From NCBI GenBank assembly GCA_003152995.1, contig PMBR01000123.1, forward strand, positions 22,362 to 69,051: a stretch of 46,690 nucleotides of DNA, written 5' to 3'. The position numbers and the translations under genes are program-made. The notes below the pieces were generated by a model, which was given only the letters and a program-made list of their open reading frames with translations, ran no database searches and was not told the DNA's origin. Each line of letters starts with the position of its first letter. Position 1 is the first letter of the stretch. The stretch comes from Chloroflexota bacterium (lineage in GTDB: Bacteria; Chloroflexota; Limnocylindria; Limnocylindrales; CSP1-4). Shown in pieces: positions 32,177 to 41,610 of this stretch.

Positions 32177-34861
32177 ATGGAGAGCCGTACCTCCGATCTC
32201 AATTCCGGCGCGCAGTATCCGGGTTCGATTCCGGTCGTCGCCGGGACGATGGCCCACGAGTCGACCGCTCCCGAGGCCGGCCTCGTAGACAGCGAGACCG
32301 AGAGAGCCGCTCGGGCGCGTCTGGTTGACGAGGTGCTCGCCGGCGTCGAACTCGTTCTGGTGGCCGACGGCGTCGCGTTCTGGCGGGAAGAAGCGGACCA
32401 TTCGCTCGTCCTGACCGCGAGTCGGTCGATCTCCCGAGAGGTCCTCGAAGCCCTGGACGACAACGTAATCATGCCGCTGCAGTCGATCATGCAGCGCTGG
32501 CCGGACAGTCCCCTGGTCGCGATCCCGATGGACGACGTATCGAATCCGATCGCGGAGGAGATCAGGTCGGTCGCAGAGAAGGAGGACATCGTCGGACTGG
32601 CCGGCGTCCCGTGCCGGGTCCCGGGCGAGATGCTGGGCCTGTTGGTCGTCGTCCACAATCGGCCGCATCCATGGACCGTGCGCGACCTTGGGCTGGCCAC
32701 AGGTTTCGCGGGCCAGCTGGCCACCGCGATGCAGAACTCGCGGCTCTACGCTTCGGTCCGTTCGCTTGCAAGCCGCCTGACCGCAATCCACGAGTTGAGC
32801 CTGCGGCTCGCCCAGCTCCGTGAAGTCGATGCGATCGTCGAAGCCATCGTCGCCGAGGTTGGGCGATTGGTCGACTGCGACACGGTGCGGGTGTACCGCG
32901 ACCACCCCGTCGACGGCAGTTTTCGCCCGGTCGCGGCCTCGGGCACATTCGTGGGCATCGCGTCGCCGCCGCTCGAGGCAATCACCTCCGGCCACGCGGA
33001 GACACTGCCGGGCTGGGTAGCCAAGCGCAACGAACCGCTGATCGTGCCGGATGCGGCGGCCGAACGTAGAACGATCTTCCGCTCGACGTTCGGCGCCGAG
33101 TCGCTCCTCCTGGTTCCAATGGCCTATGGCGACGAGGTGCTCGGGGTGCTGGTCGTCTCCAAAGCTGGGGCCGGCAAATACGGCGCGGACGACGAGCAGG
33201 CGCTGTCGATCTTCGGCCGATACGCCGGGCAGGCCATCGTGAATGCCGGCAATATCGAGCGCCTGGAACGCCAGCAGGCCACGCTCGAGCGTCAGCTGGC
33301 CGGGGAGAGGCGGCTGCTGGACGTGAGCGAGCAGCTCGTGTCGACTCTCGATCCGCGGCAGGTGTTGGAGCAGATTGCCGACACTATCGGCAGCGTCGTC
33401 CACTACGACCGCCTGACGATCTACCACCACGTTCGCGAATCCGGGGGCATCGAGCCCGTCCTCTCGCGGGGCGACTCCGGAGCGGTGCCCGTTTCAGACG
33501 CCAGCAGCCACGCCATGGACGAAGGCTTGACTAGTTGGGTGATCGGCCGCGGCGACGCCGTGTGCGCCAACGATGTCGCCGACGGTGTGCTGGCTGGGGC
33601 GCTGGAGGGGAATCTCGAGCCGCGCGCCATTCGGCCCGCGAGTGGGGGACCGGGCGCCAACGGTGGCACGCAGAGGGCTGCCGGCGAGGCTGCGACCGCC
33701 CGCGTCTCGCAGAACATCATCGTCGTCCCGCTGCGTGTTCACGGCAAAGTGGTCGGAAGCCTCAATCTGGCCCGTGTAGGCGGGGCGGATGCTCACTTCA
33801 GCGAACCGGAGTTCGAACTGAGCAAGCTGTTCGCCGGCCAGGCGTCCATCGCTCTCCAGAACGCGGAGGCACACGTCTCCGTGTCCACGCGTGCCGATCT
33901 CGACGCGCTGACGGGCCTGCGAAATCACGGCACGTTCCAACGTGACATCGGGGCGCTCGTCGAAACGGGCAAGCCGTTCTCGCTGTTGATGATGGATCTC
34001 GACTCCTTCAAAGGCTTCAACGACACGTACGGCCACCCGGCCGGTGATGCGCTGCTTCAGACGGTGGCCAAGGCAATCGTGGGCGCCACGCGCCAGAACG
34101 ACCGAGCTTACAGATACGGCGGCGACGAGTTCGCGCTCTTGCTGCTCGGCGCCAGCCGCGCCAAGGCCGAGGAAGTGGCCGGCCGCGTCCGCGTGGCAGT
34201 CGGAGAGGCCGTGAGAGTCTCTCCCGTGGGTGGGGTTGAACTGCCCTTCGGGGTGTCCGTCGGAGTGGCCTACTGGCCTGCCGACGGACCGGGCAAGGCG
34301 GATCTGGTCGGCTCCGCCGACGCCGCACTCTACGATGCCAAGCGGCATCGGTCGGCCAACGCCGGAAGTCAGACCGGGAACGCCCCCGAGGCAGTCCCGG
34401 GCGCGATTCTCGACGCGGCGCGGGATCTCCTGAAAGCCTCGAGTGCGGACGAAGTCGCCCGCGTTGCCCTCCGCCACGCGGCCGCAGCCGTCGGCTCACG
34501 CGATGGGCTGGTCGCTCTCGTAGAAGAGACTCGGGGCCCGTCACGAACGGACGCCCTGGTGATGCGCCAGCTCGCGGGCATCGGCCGGTTCGATGGGACC
34601 GAGCGATCGATCCGCCACGGCGAAGACTTCTGGGGAAGACTGTGGGCCAGCGCAAGCGTGCTCACCGAGGATGAGGACGGTCACGGAGTCCTCCTGGGCA
34701 TGCCGATCCTGATCAACGGCCGGGTTCTCGGGGTCATCGGAGTGGCCCTTCCGGCGGCTGCCGTCGTGTCACCCGAGAGACTGCGCGTCCTCGACCATCT
34801 CGCTGCGCTGGCCGGAGCCGCCGTTCAACGTCTGGCTCGAGTCGCGGTGGACGCCGGCTAG
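32177..34861 (+). CDS. Multi-GAF diguanylate cyclase
   Basis: The 894-residue cytoplasmic protein has an N-terminal GAF-like part (about 45-190), two GAF domains (about 205-370 and 385-560), a GGDEF domain (about 575-735) and a C-terminal GAF-like part (about 750-890). The active site YGGDEFALLL (G648-F652) and the inhibitory RQND (639-642), five residues before it, are intact, so it should make c-di-GMP from GTP and be feedback-inhibited. The signal may be a small molecule or redox state bound to a GAF. The start is ATG 32177, preceded at 8 bases by CACAAT. No c-di-GMP riboswitch or PilZ gene was seen nearby. Confidence 0.88.
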   Translation: MESRTSDLNSGAQYPGSIPVVAGTMAHESTAPEAGLVDSETERAARARLVDEVLAGVELVLVADGVAFWREEADHSLVLTASRSISREVLEALDDNVIMPLQSIMQRWPDSPLVAIPMDDVSNPIAEEIRSVAEKEDIVGLAGVPCRVPGEMLGLLVVVHNRPHPWTVRDLGLATGFAGQLATAMQNSRLYASVRSLASRLTAIHELSLRLAQLREVDAIVEAIVAEVGRLVDCDTVRVYRDHPVDGSFRPVAASGTFVGIASPPLEAITSGHAETLPGWVAKRNEPLIVPDAAAERRTIFRSTFGAESLLLVPMAYGDEVLGVLVVSKAGAGKYGADDEQALSIFGRYAGQAIVNAGNIERLERQQATLERQLAGERRLLDVSEQLVSTLDPRQVLEQIADTIGSVVHYDRLTIYHHVRESGGIEPVLSRGDSGAVPVSDASSHAMDEGLTSWVIGRGDAVCANDVADGVLAGALEGNLEPRAIRPASGGPGANGGTQRAAGEAATARVSQNIIVVPLRVHGKVVGSLNLARVGGADAHFSEPEFELSKLFAGQASIALQNAEAHVSVSTRADLDALTGLRNHGTFQRDIGALVETGKPFSLLMMDLDSFKGFNDTYGHPAGDALLQTVAKAIVGATRQNDRAYRYGGDEFALLLLGASRAKAEEVAGRVRVAVGEAVRVSPVGGVELPFGVSVGVAYWPADGPGKADLVGSADAALYDAKRHRSANAGSQTGNAPEAVPGAILDAARDLLKASSADEVARVALRHAAAAVGSRDGLVALVEETRGPSRTDALVMRQLAGIGRFDGTERSIRHGEDFWGRLWASASVLTEDEDGHGVLLGMPILINGRVLGVIGVALPAAAVVSPERLRVLDHLAALAGAAVQRLARVAVDAG

Positions 34862-35003
34862 GACGCCGATTGGCACGAACAGGACGCGAGTCAAACGGCG
34901 CAGGCGCCGACCGCGGCGAGATGGCTCGGAGCGCCACGGCCGCGCAGCTGCGAGTCACGGCGAGACCAGGGGGAGAACCGCCGGGCATTGAATTTGCGGC
35001 CGC

Positions 35004-35009
35004 TATACT
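35004..35009 (+). promoter_or_regulatory. -10 element TATACT before the solute-binding protein gene
   Basis: TATACT ends exactly 6 bases before ATG 35016. This ATG opens a 52-codon frame, not that of the main gene. The 126 bases after the cyclase gene hold nothing else clear. Confidence 0.5.
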
Positions 35010-35015
35010 CCCCGG

Positions 35016-35174
35016 ATGCGGCGCCTAATCTGTATTGCAGCCCTGATCGGCCGGTTCTCCGGGCAGGGATATGTCTGGCGTGTGGCCCCGCCTCCACGGC
35101 CCATCCCCATCGAAAGGGGACTCCAGATCGACCCGGCAAACGGCACATACTCGGCCTGGTGGCTGGCACGCTGA
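35016..35174 (+). CDS. Possible 52-residue leader ORF
   Basis: From ATG 35016, positioned like a leaderless start, a frame codes for MRRLICIAALIGRF and 38 further residues, and stops at 35172-35174, overlapping ATG 35174 of the next gene as TGATG. It may couple translation, or it may mark a frameshift, because the other frame over the same bases codes a zinc-ribbon-like stretch (AGICLACG). No function is claimed. Confidence 0.3.
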   Translation: MRRLICIAALIGRFSGQGYVWRVAPPPRPIPIERGLQIDPANGTYSAWWLAR

Positions 35175-36823
35175 TGTACGCCTGGCCCGCCCCTCCTGCG
35201 CATTCCGGTAGCCGTCGCGCGGTCATTTCGATCATCGGCGCCGCACTCGCCCTCGTCCTGATCGTCGGGACCAGCCTGTACGTGGCTGAGCCCCAGAGCA
35301 GTCCGAGGCCGGTGGCGCCGGCCGGATCGTCGGCGGGATCGTCAACCGGGTCGGTCACCATACTCGGTCCGAGTGCGTCCTCCCTGGATCCGGCCGTTCA
35401 ATCCGACGCCGGCAGCGCTCAGGTCGTGTCCCAGCTCTTCGAATCTCTGACCGCTATCGACACCGCCGGGCACGTCCAGCCGGCCCTGGCCGACAGCTGG
35501 CAGACTTCGAGCGACGGGCAGAAACTCGTCTTCCACCTCCGATCGGGACTGCTCTTCTCGGACGGCTCGCCGATTGAGGCATCCGACGTGGTCGCGAGCT
35601 GGATGCGAGTCCTCTCGCCCTCTCGCCCGAGCCAGCTGGCCTCGCTTCTCGACGATGTGGTCGGGGCTCGCGCCTACAGTGAAGGAAGCGGCCCCAAATC
35701 GGCGGTCGGCCTGTCCGTGGTCGGCACCGATCAAGTCGTCGTCAACTTCACGAACCCGACGCCTGATTTTCCGGCGATTGTCACGAGCCCAACGCTCGCC
35801 GTCGTGCCGGCGACAATCGATACGGATCGGGCCATCCTCACGCCGAGTGGGTTCGTGGGGACTGGGGCCTACGTCCTGGCGGCTGTGACCGCCACCGAAA
35901 CCACTTTGACCGCGAATCCGCGGTACTGGGCCGGAGTGCCATCGATCAAGATCGTCCACCTGCTGAGTTCCATCGGCGGCAAGAGCCCCGTCTCCGAATT
36001 CGAGAACGGCAACCTCGACTACACGCCGGTCAGCCTCTTCGACGCTTCGTGGATTGCCTACGACAGGACACTCGGGCCGTCGCTGCGCATCGAACCATCG
36101 TCCTTCGAGTTCTACGGCTTCGATACGTCGCGCCCGCCGTTCAACAACGTTCACGTCCGCCGCGCCTTCCAGATGGGAATCAATTGGCGGCGGATCGTGA
36201 GCCTCCTTGGCGATCCTCTCCTCGAATCTGCGACGGGGATGGTCCCACCGGGCGTGCCCGGGCACAGCGCCACCGACTTCGGGCCCGCGTTCAACCTGGA
36301 CAAGGCCCGGGCTGAGCTGACCGCCGCCGGCTACCCCAACGGCGCCGGGTTCCCAAAGATCACGCTCGTTACCGGCGGCGCTCCGCTCGACGAAGCGATC
36401 GTGGGCCAACTCCACGACAACCTCGGGATCGACATCGACTACGAGACGCTCGATTGGACGTCGTACAACGACCGTCTCCTCAGCAATCCGCCCGCGTTCT
36501 GGGAAATGGACTGGGTTGCCGACTACCCGGGCGCCAACGACTTCCTGGGCATGCTGCTCGGGACCGGCAAGAGGAACAACTTTGGGCGGTGGACATCGAG
36601 CGATTTCGACGCTGCCATCGCCCAGGCGCTGTCGGCCGGGGATCAGGCGTCGGCGCTTCAAGCCTTCGATCGAGCGCAGTCAGTCGTGCAGGACCAGGCG
36701 CCAGTCATTCCGGTGGACAGCGGCGCGGGGTTCTCGCTCGCGTCGCCGAAGCTGCTCGGGGCCTTGCCAAACGGCCAGGGTCTGGTGCGATACGCCGGCC
36801 TGGCCTGGGCGAGCGGTTCATGA
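35174..36823 (+). CDS. Membrane-anchored ABC solute-binding protein, family 5
   Basis: The protein matches extracellular oligopeptide-type SBPs: ALADSWQTSSDGQKLVFHLR, then FSDGSPIEASDV, and VRRAFQMGINW. It starts with a membrane anchor (about residues 15-37, AVISIIGAALALVLIVGTSL) and no lipobox. From ATG 35174 it has 549 residues. The same open frame extends up to TTG 34988 and codes YCSPDRPVL and GICLACG, like a cytoplasmic zinc ribbon, but that start would lie upstream of the TATACT promoter. No permease or ATPase is next to it. The stop overlaps the next gene by ATGA. Confidence 0.82.
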   Translation: MYAWPAPPAHSGSRRAVISIIGAALALVLIVGTSLYVAEPQSSPRPVAPAGSSAGSSTGSVTILGPSASSLDPAVQSDAGSAQVVSQLFESLTAIDTAGHVQPALADSWQTSSDGQKLVFHLRSGLLFSDGSPIEASDVVASWMRVLSPSRPSQLASLLDDVVGARAYSEGSGPKSAVGLSVVGTDQVVVNFTNPTPDFPAIVTSPTLAVVPATIDTDRAILTPSGFVGTGAYVLAAVTATETTLTANPRYWAGVPSIKIVHLLSSIGGKSPVSEFENGNLDYTPVSLFDASWIAYDRTLGPSLRIEPSSFEFYGFDTSRPPFNNVHVRRAFQMGINWRRIVSLLGDPLLESATGMVPPGVPGHSATDFGPAFNLDKARAELTAAGYPNGAGFPKITLVTGGAPLDEAIVGQLHDNLGIDIDYETLDWTSYNDRLLSNPPAFWEMDWVADYPGANDFLGMLLGTGKRNNFGRWTSSDFDAAIAQALSAGDQASALQAFDRAQSVVQDQAPVIPVDSGAGFSLASPKLLGALPNGQGLVRYAGLAWASGS

Positions 36824-38217
36824 GGTCGGCCGTGAGCATGAGGCTCGCTCGCGTCGCCGTCGCGACGGCGGTGCTGGTTTCGGCCGCCATCTGGTCGAGC
36901 GCGGCCTCGGTCGCCGCCGCCTCGATCACGTTTGGGACACCAACGGCCAGCTCGACGTTCGGAAAGAGCATCGACTTCAGCCAACCGTACAGCGCGAACG
37001 GGAGCTTGAACGAAGTCGATATCGTCATGACCTTCCCGGGCGTCTTCGGTCCGTCCGTGACCAGGATCGACAACCCAGGGTCCAGCAGCTTCGTCTACCA
37101 GCTGGACGCCTCGACCGGGAACTTCGAGCCCAACACCAAGATCGTCGCGCACTTCGAAGTCACCTTCGCGGACGGCACCGTCTCGACAGGGCCCGATGTC
37201 CAGGTCACCTACGTGGACGACCGTTTCCAGTGGCAGACGCTTACCGGCAAGATCGTAAGGCTGCACTGGTACAACGGCGACAACGCCTTTGCTCAACAGG
37301 CGCTGCAGATAGGGGAGCAGGGGATCGCCAAGGCGGCGAGCTTCCTGGGCTACACCGAGACGGAGCCGGTCGACTTCTACGTTTACGCCGACCAAACCCC
37401 CTTCTACGACGCGCTGGGTCCGGGCACTAGAGACAACGTCGGCGGCAGAGCCAACCCGGCGACCAGGACCCTCTTCGCGCTGATCGCACCCGGCGACTTC
37501 TCATATGCCGCAACCGTCGTTCCCCACGAGCTGACCCACGTCGTGTTCGACGACATAACCAGAAACCACTACCACAGCCCGCCCAACTGGCTGAACGAGG
37601 GCATCGCGGTCTACGTGGCGCAGGGCTTCGACAACTCGGACAAGCAGCTGGTCTCGCAGGCCTCGTCGAATGGGACTCTGATGCCGCTGTCGGCCATCAG
37701 CGGCATGTTCCCCACCACCCAGGATGGGTTCTACCTCGCATACGCCGAGTCAGTGTCGGCCGTCGACTATTTCGTGCGAACGTACGGCCACGACGATCTC
37801 GTCAAGCTGCTGAAGACGTTTGGCACAGGGGCGTCGGACGACGAAGCGTTTACGTCCGCGATAGGCAAAGGCACCGCTGCCTTTGACAAAGCATGGATGA
37901 AGACCAACGGCGTCGGCGCGCTGCAGTCTTTCGGCCCTCAGCCGGCTCCAACCGGCCCGGTCCCGCCGGGGTGGACGAGTTCCGGGACGGGCGGAGTGTC
38001 GAAGGCGAGCCAGGCACCCGGCGCGAGCCAGGCGCCCGGGGCGGCATCGACGGTGAGCGCAAGCCAGAACTCCAGTTTCGGTAGCCTGACTCAGGGGCGT
38101 GGCGGCGGGAGCGGGACCCTCTTGATCCTGATCGTGATCGGGGCTGCAGTGGCGATAGGCGTCATGCTGTTGGCCGTCAGGTTCTCTCGGCGGTCGACGA
38201 GGCGAGGGGCGCCTTGA
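36820..38217 (+). CDS. Secreted gluzincin-type (peptidase MA-like) metalloprotease
   Basis: The 465-residue protein has a signal peptide (to about residue 33, ending ASVAAAS), a beta-rich part (about 34-130), and a zincin domain with H236-E237-L-T-H240 and the third ligand E260 in LNEGIAVYVAQG. A Pro/Ser/Gly-rich spacer with SQAPGASQAPG repeats and a C-terminal membrane helix (near 435-455) followed by Arg residues anchor it outside. The start is ATG 36820, overlapping the solute-binding gene, so both are likely made together. Confidence 0.82.
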   Translation: MRSAVSMRLARVAVATAVLVSAAIWSSAASVAAASITFGTPTASSTFGKSIDFSQPYSANGSLNEVDIVMTFPGVFGPSVTRIDNPGSSSFVYQLDASTGNFEPNTKIVAHFEVTFADGTVSTGPDVQVTYVDDRFQWQTLTGKIVRLHWYNGDNAFAQQALQIGEQGIAKAASFLGYTETEPVDFYVYADQTPFYDALGPGTRDNVGGRANPATRTLFALIAPGDFSYAATVVPHELTHVVFDDITRNHYHSPPNWLNEGIAVYVAQGFDNSDKQLVSQASSNGTLMPLSAISGMFPTTQDGFYLAYAESVSAVDYFVRTYGHDDLVKLLKTFGTGASDDEAFTSAIGKGTAAFDKAWMKTNGVGALQSFGPQPAPTGPVPPGWTSSGTGGVSKASQAPGASQAPGAASTVSASQNSSFGSLTQGRGGGSGTLLILIVIGAAVAIGVMLLAVRFSRRSTRRGAP

Positions 38218-38364
38218 CCGGCGCGTTCGAGTGCATGCCCAGACATGCAGCGTCCTGCTTCGGTCCGCCGCAGGCCGAACTGCCGCCACGGGCGGCCTCC
38301 TCTCTGATAGGCTGGGCGGCCATCATGAAGGACGCGTTCTCGAGCCTCGAAATGGTCTCGTCCC
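38218..38364. promoter_or_regulatory. Spacer with extended -10 before DUF951 gene
   Basis: TGATAGGCT (38305-38313) is an extended -10. A 17-codon ATG frame (38325-38378) overlaps the GTG start of the DUF951 gene. Nothing else is clear in this gap. Confidence 0.3.
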
Positions 38365-38649
38365 GTGCCAGCCGCTGACCGGGGCGTCGTCGAGTTCCGA
38401 CTCGGCGATGTCGTGCATTTGCGGCGTGCGCACCCCTGCGGCGACCACGACTGGCTCGTGGATCGCCTCGGCGCCGACATCGGGTTGCGCTGCCAGGGAT
38501 GCGGACGCCACATCCTCCTGGATCGTCGAACTCTGGAGCGAAGGTCCATCGGATTCATCGCGCGCGGCGACCTCGAATTGAGCCGTGCCGTCGCCCCGAC
38601 GCCTCGTGATGCAGGCGCCTCGAGGCCAGGCGCGGAGGGCGTGCGATGA
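38365..38649 (+). CDS. DUF951 domain protein
   Basis: The 94-residue protein has the DUF951 pattern: FRLGDVVHLRRAHPCGDHDW, then RLGADIGLRCQGCGRHILLD and LERRSIGFI, which has a CXXC pair and a lone upstream Cys. DUF951 proteins are usually about 65 residues; this one has a short extra tail of about 30 residues. Function is unknown, though the Cys set suggests zinc. The start is GTG 38365. It overlaps the MFS gene by ATGA. Confidence 0.85.
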   Translation: MPAADRGVVEFRLGDVVHLRRAHPCGDHDWLVDRLGADIGLRCQGCGRHILLDRRTLERRSIGFIARGDLELSRAVAPTPRDAGASRPGAEGVR

Positions 38650-40184
38650 ACCTGCCCGGCCGCGCCAACTCGAGGGAAGGGACCGTGAACGAGCCGCGCG
38701 CCAGGGCAGCCGCAAGGCCCGGCGCCGCCGAGCCGGTCCAGGAGGCGGGCGCTCTAGCCGTCCTCCGCAATCGTCCATTCCTGCTGCTCTGGCTTGCCCA
38801 GCTGTCGACTCAGGTCGGCGGAAACATGGTGATCTACGGCCTGACGATCCTGATCACGAACGAAACCCACTCGTCCACGGCCGTAAGCGCGCTGTTGCTG
38901 AGCTTCCTGGTCCCGGCGATCGTCTTCTCGGCCATTGCGGGCGTGTTCGTCGATCGGGTCGACAAACGTCACATGCTGCTCGTGACTAACTTGCTCCGCG
39001 GCCTGGCGTTTCTCGCGATCTTCTTCGTCGGCAACAACCTGGGGCTGCTTTACCTGCTCATGATCTTCGTGGCGACCGTCACGACCTTCTTCGGTCCGGC
39101 CGAAGCGTCGATGATTCCGTTTCTCGTGCCTCGGCGGCAGCTGCTTGCGGCGAACGGGCTCTTCACCCTCACCATGAACGCGGCCTTCGCGCTCGGCTTC
39201 GCCCTCGTCGGGCCGGCCCTCGTGCTGCTGGCTAGTCCCCAGGCACTCATCGTGATCGTAGCCATCCTGTACTTCGGGGCGGCGGCGTTCTGCTGGACGC
39301 TGCCGTCATCGCCTCCGGTCAGCGGGGACACCGCTACGGCCGGCACGGCAGTATCCGACGCCGAGCGCGCGGTAGAGACGATGTTCAGCCAGCTGACCGA
39401 AGGGCTGACCTACATCCGCGACCATCGCTCGGTCGGATGGTCGCTGTCCTACCTCGGGATCACCGGCGCGCTCATCGGCATCCTTGCGGTCCTGGGGTCC
39501 GGTTTCGCGCAGGTCACGCTCGGCCTTCGCCCGGAAGAGTTCGTCGTTGTCGTGTTGCCTCTCGGTCTCGGTGTGGTGATCGGGATCGTGGCTCTCAACG
39601 CCTACGGTCATCGACTGCCGCGGCGGCGCACCATCGAGGGAGGAATGATCGCCCTGGGCATCCTGCTGGCGATCCTCTCCTTTGCCGGCGCGATCTCGCG
39701 CTTCCTGGAGAACAACGTCGCGGCCCAGATCGCCGAGGCGAGTCGCGTCGTTTCGGTACTCTCCCTGGTCACCGTCATCGCCTTCGTGATCGGCTTCTCC
39801 TTCTCGATCGTCTCCATTTCGTCGCAGACACAGCTGCAGGAAGAGCTACCGGAAGATGTCCGCGGCCGAGTTTTCGGCGTTCTCAACATGCTTGTCTCGA
39901 TCGCCAGCCTGGCGCCCATCATCGTGGTCGGACCCGTGGCGGACCTCGTAGGCAGGGAAGGCGTCATCCTTGTTGTCGGCATCTTCGTCAGCCTGTGGGG
40001 CATCGCCAGCGCGGTCAGCCGAGGATCGATGCTGCCGGAGGAAGTGGAGGCGAGAGTGGGTACGCCACCGACCGGAGCACCGGTCGATCCGATGACTGTT
40101 GCGATCGTACCGACCGACATGGCCGGCGGCATCAATCTGATAGCCCCCGAGCCTGGTCGCGACGGGAGCCCGGTTCGCCGATGA
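38646..40184 (+). CDS. Major facilitator superfamily transporter
   Basis: The 512-residue protein has 12 likely membrane helices and starts the MFS core at FLLLWLAQLSTQVGGNMVIYG. The loop FVDRVDKRHMLL after helix 2 matches the A-motif of EntS/MefE-type exporters, and VRGRVFGVLNMLV appears later. It has a 45-residue Ala/Arg N-terminus; GTG 38685 is a possible shorter start. Substrate is not known; drugs or siderophores are typical for the subgroup. Confidence 0.87.
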   Translation: MNLPGRANSREGTVNEPRARAAARPGAAEPVQEAGALAVLRNRPFLLLWLAQLSTQVGGNMVIYGLTILITNETHSSTAVSALLLSFLVPAIVFSAIAGVFVDRVDKRHMLLVTNLLRGLAFLAIFFVGNNLGLLYLLMIFVATVTTFFGPAEASMIPFLVPRRQLLAANGLFTLTMNAAFALGFALVGPALVLLASPQALIVIVAILYFGAAAFCWTLPSSPPVSGDTATAGTAVSDAERAVETMFSQLTEGLTYIRDHRSVGWSLSYLGITGALIGILAVLGSGFAQVTLGLRPEEFVVVVLPLGLGVVIGIVALNAYGHRLPRRRTIEGGMIALGILLAILSFAGAISRFLENNVAAQIAEASRVVSVLSLVTVIAFVIGFSFSIVSISSQTQLQEELPEDVRGRVFGVLNMLVSIASLAPIIVVGPVADLVGREGVILVVGIFVSLWGIASAVSRGSMLPEEVEARVGTPPTGAPVDPMTVAIVPTDMAGGINLIAPEPGRDGSPVRR

Positions 40185-40197
40185 GCGGCCGTGCCGC

Positions 40198-41610
40198 ATG
40201 ACTGAGGGCGTGACGGCGGCGCCGAAACGCTCGGACGCGGCGGTCACGCCGGTCGCCTGGCGGATCGCGGCGCTGGGGATTCTCGCAGGCGGCGCGGCGG
40301 CCGGCTATCTCGCCGGTCGGGGCCGGTTGGGCCGGATCGTGCCGCTCCTGACCTGCGGCGTCGCCATCGGGTGCGCGGCGCCGGTCGCACTTGCGACGCG
40401 AAGGCCGCCGATTTCGCCCGACTCGGCGGCTCGGGCCCTCGGGGCCGCCTCGATGAAGGCAACGTTCACGATTCTCGTCGCCGCTCGCGACGAGGCTGGT
40501 GTCCTGCCTCAGTTAGTGCGAGATATCGCGAGGCAGGACTACCGGACCGCCTCAGGCGAACCTCTCTTCGAGCTGATCGTCGTCGACGATCGATCCGAGG
40601 ATGGCAGCGGTGAGGCCGTGGACAAGGCCGTCCGGGAGTGCGGGCTCGAGAAGGTGACGAGGGTGATCAGGCGCGACGGCGCGTTCCTGCCGGACGGAAA
40701 AGGAGCGGCGCTGACCGCGGCACAGCCCGATGTCTGCAACGGCGACGTGGTGTTGGTTCTCGACGCGGACGCGCGAATAGATCCGGCGTTCCTTCGGCTG
40801 GCGGCTGGTTACTTCGCGGCCGGCGCAAATGCAGTCACGGCTCGACGGCGGATCTTCGACTGCGAAGGCGACTGGCTGGCGGGGGCCCAAGCCGACGAAC
40901 AAACACTGGACGGTGAGCTGAATCGCGGGCGCTGGGCGCTCGGGGGCTGCTCCGAGTTCCGCGGCAACGGGATCATGATCAGACGCGATCTGCTCGCGTC
41001 GGTGGGCGGGTGGCGCGCCGCAGCCCTGACCGAAGACGTCGATCTCGCGAGCCGAATAGCCGCCCATGCCGGCGAGCGCGTGGCCTGGGCGATCGACGTG
41101 GAGGTCTGGGAAGAGCCGGTTCGAAGCTGGCACGGGCTGTGGCGTCAACGCGTGCGCTGGGCGGAGGGAGCGTTCAGACGCTTCTTCGAGCACGGGCCGG
41201 CCGTAGTTCGTAGCGAGCGCTTGTCCATTGGGGCGAGGTTGGACTTCGTCACTTACATCGGACAGCTCGCGGTTCCGGCAGTGGTAGTTGGAGCCGCCGC
41301 AGCGGCTATCGCGACCGGGCGCAAACGGACGTTGTGGGCGTTGGTGGGCGGATACCTCGGGATCAGCGCCGGGCTCGGATGGGACTCGCTGCGCTGGGAG
41401 CGCCGCCTGAACGGCCGGCCTCTCTCCCATGGCGAGCGGTTGGGGCGCACCCTGCGAGTGTCGCTATTCAACGGCATCTGGCTGCTGGTCGTCCCGCGGG
41501 CTCTGCTGAATCTCGCGCTGCGCGGCGGTCCGGTCCGATACGAGAAGATGGATCACCAAGGGGCCGCGGCTAGCCACTGGGATGACGCCCCAGGCCGGCT
41601 CGCGCAATAG
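40198..41610 (+). CDS. Membrane glycosyltransferase family 2
   Basis: This 470-residue protein has two N-terminal membrane helices, a GT2 domain from residue 90 (TFTILVAARDEAGVLPQL, VVDDRSEDGS, VLDADARID, TEDVDLASR) with the QRVRWAEGAF motif of processive enzymes near residue 318, and two or three C-terminal helices. Processive family members make polysaccharides. The substrate is not clear. It starts 13 bases after the MFS gene stop. Confidence 0.87.
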   Translation: MTEGVTAAPKRSDAAVTPVAWRIAALGILAGGAAAGYLAGRGRLGRIVPLLTCGVAIGCAAPVALATRRPPISPDSAARALGAASMKATFTILVAARDEAGVLPQLVRDIARQDYRTASGEPLFELIVVDDRSEDGSGEAVDKAVRECGLEKVTRVIRRDGAFLPDGKGAALTAAQPDVCNGDVVLVLDADARIDPAFLRLAAGYFAAGANAVTARRRIFDCEGDWLAGAQADEQTLDGELNRGRWALGGCSEFRGNGIMIRRDLLASVGGWRAAALTEDVDLASRIAAHAGERVAWAIDVEVWEEPVRSWHGLWRQRVRWAEGAFRRFFEHGPAVVRSERLSIGARLDFVTYIGQLAVPAVVVGAAAAAIATGRKRTLWALVGGYLGISAGLGWDSLRWERRLNGRPLSHGERLGRTLRVSLFNGIWLLVVPRALLNLALRGGPVRYEKMDHQGAAASHWDDAPGRLAQ

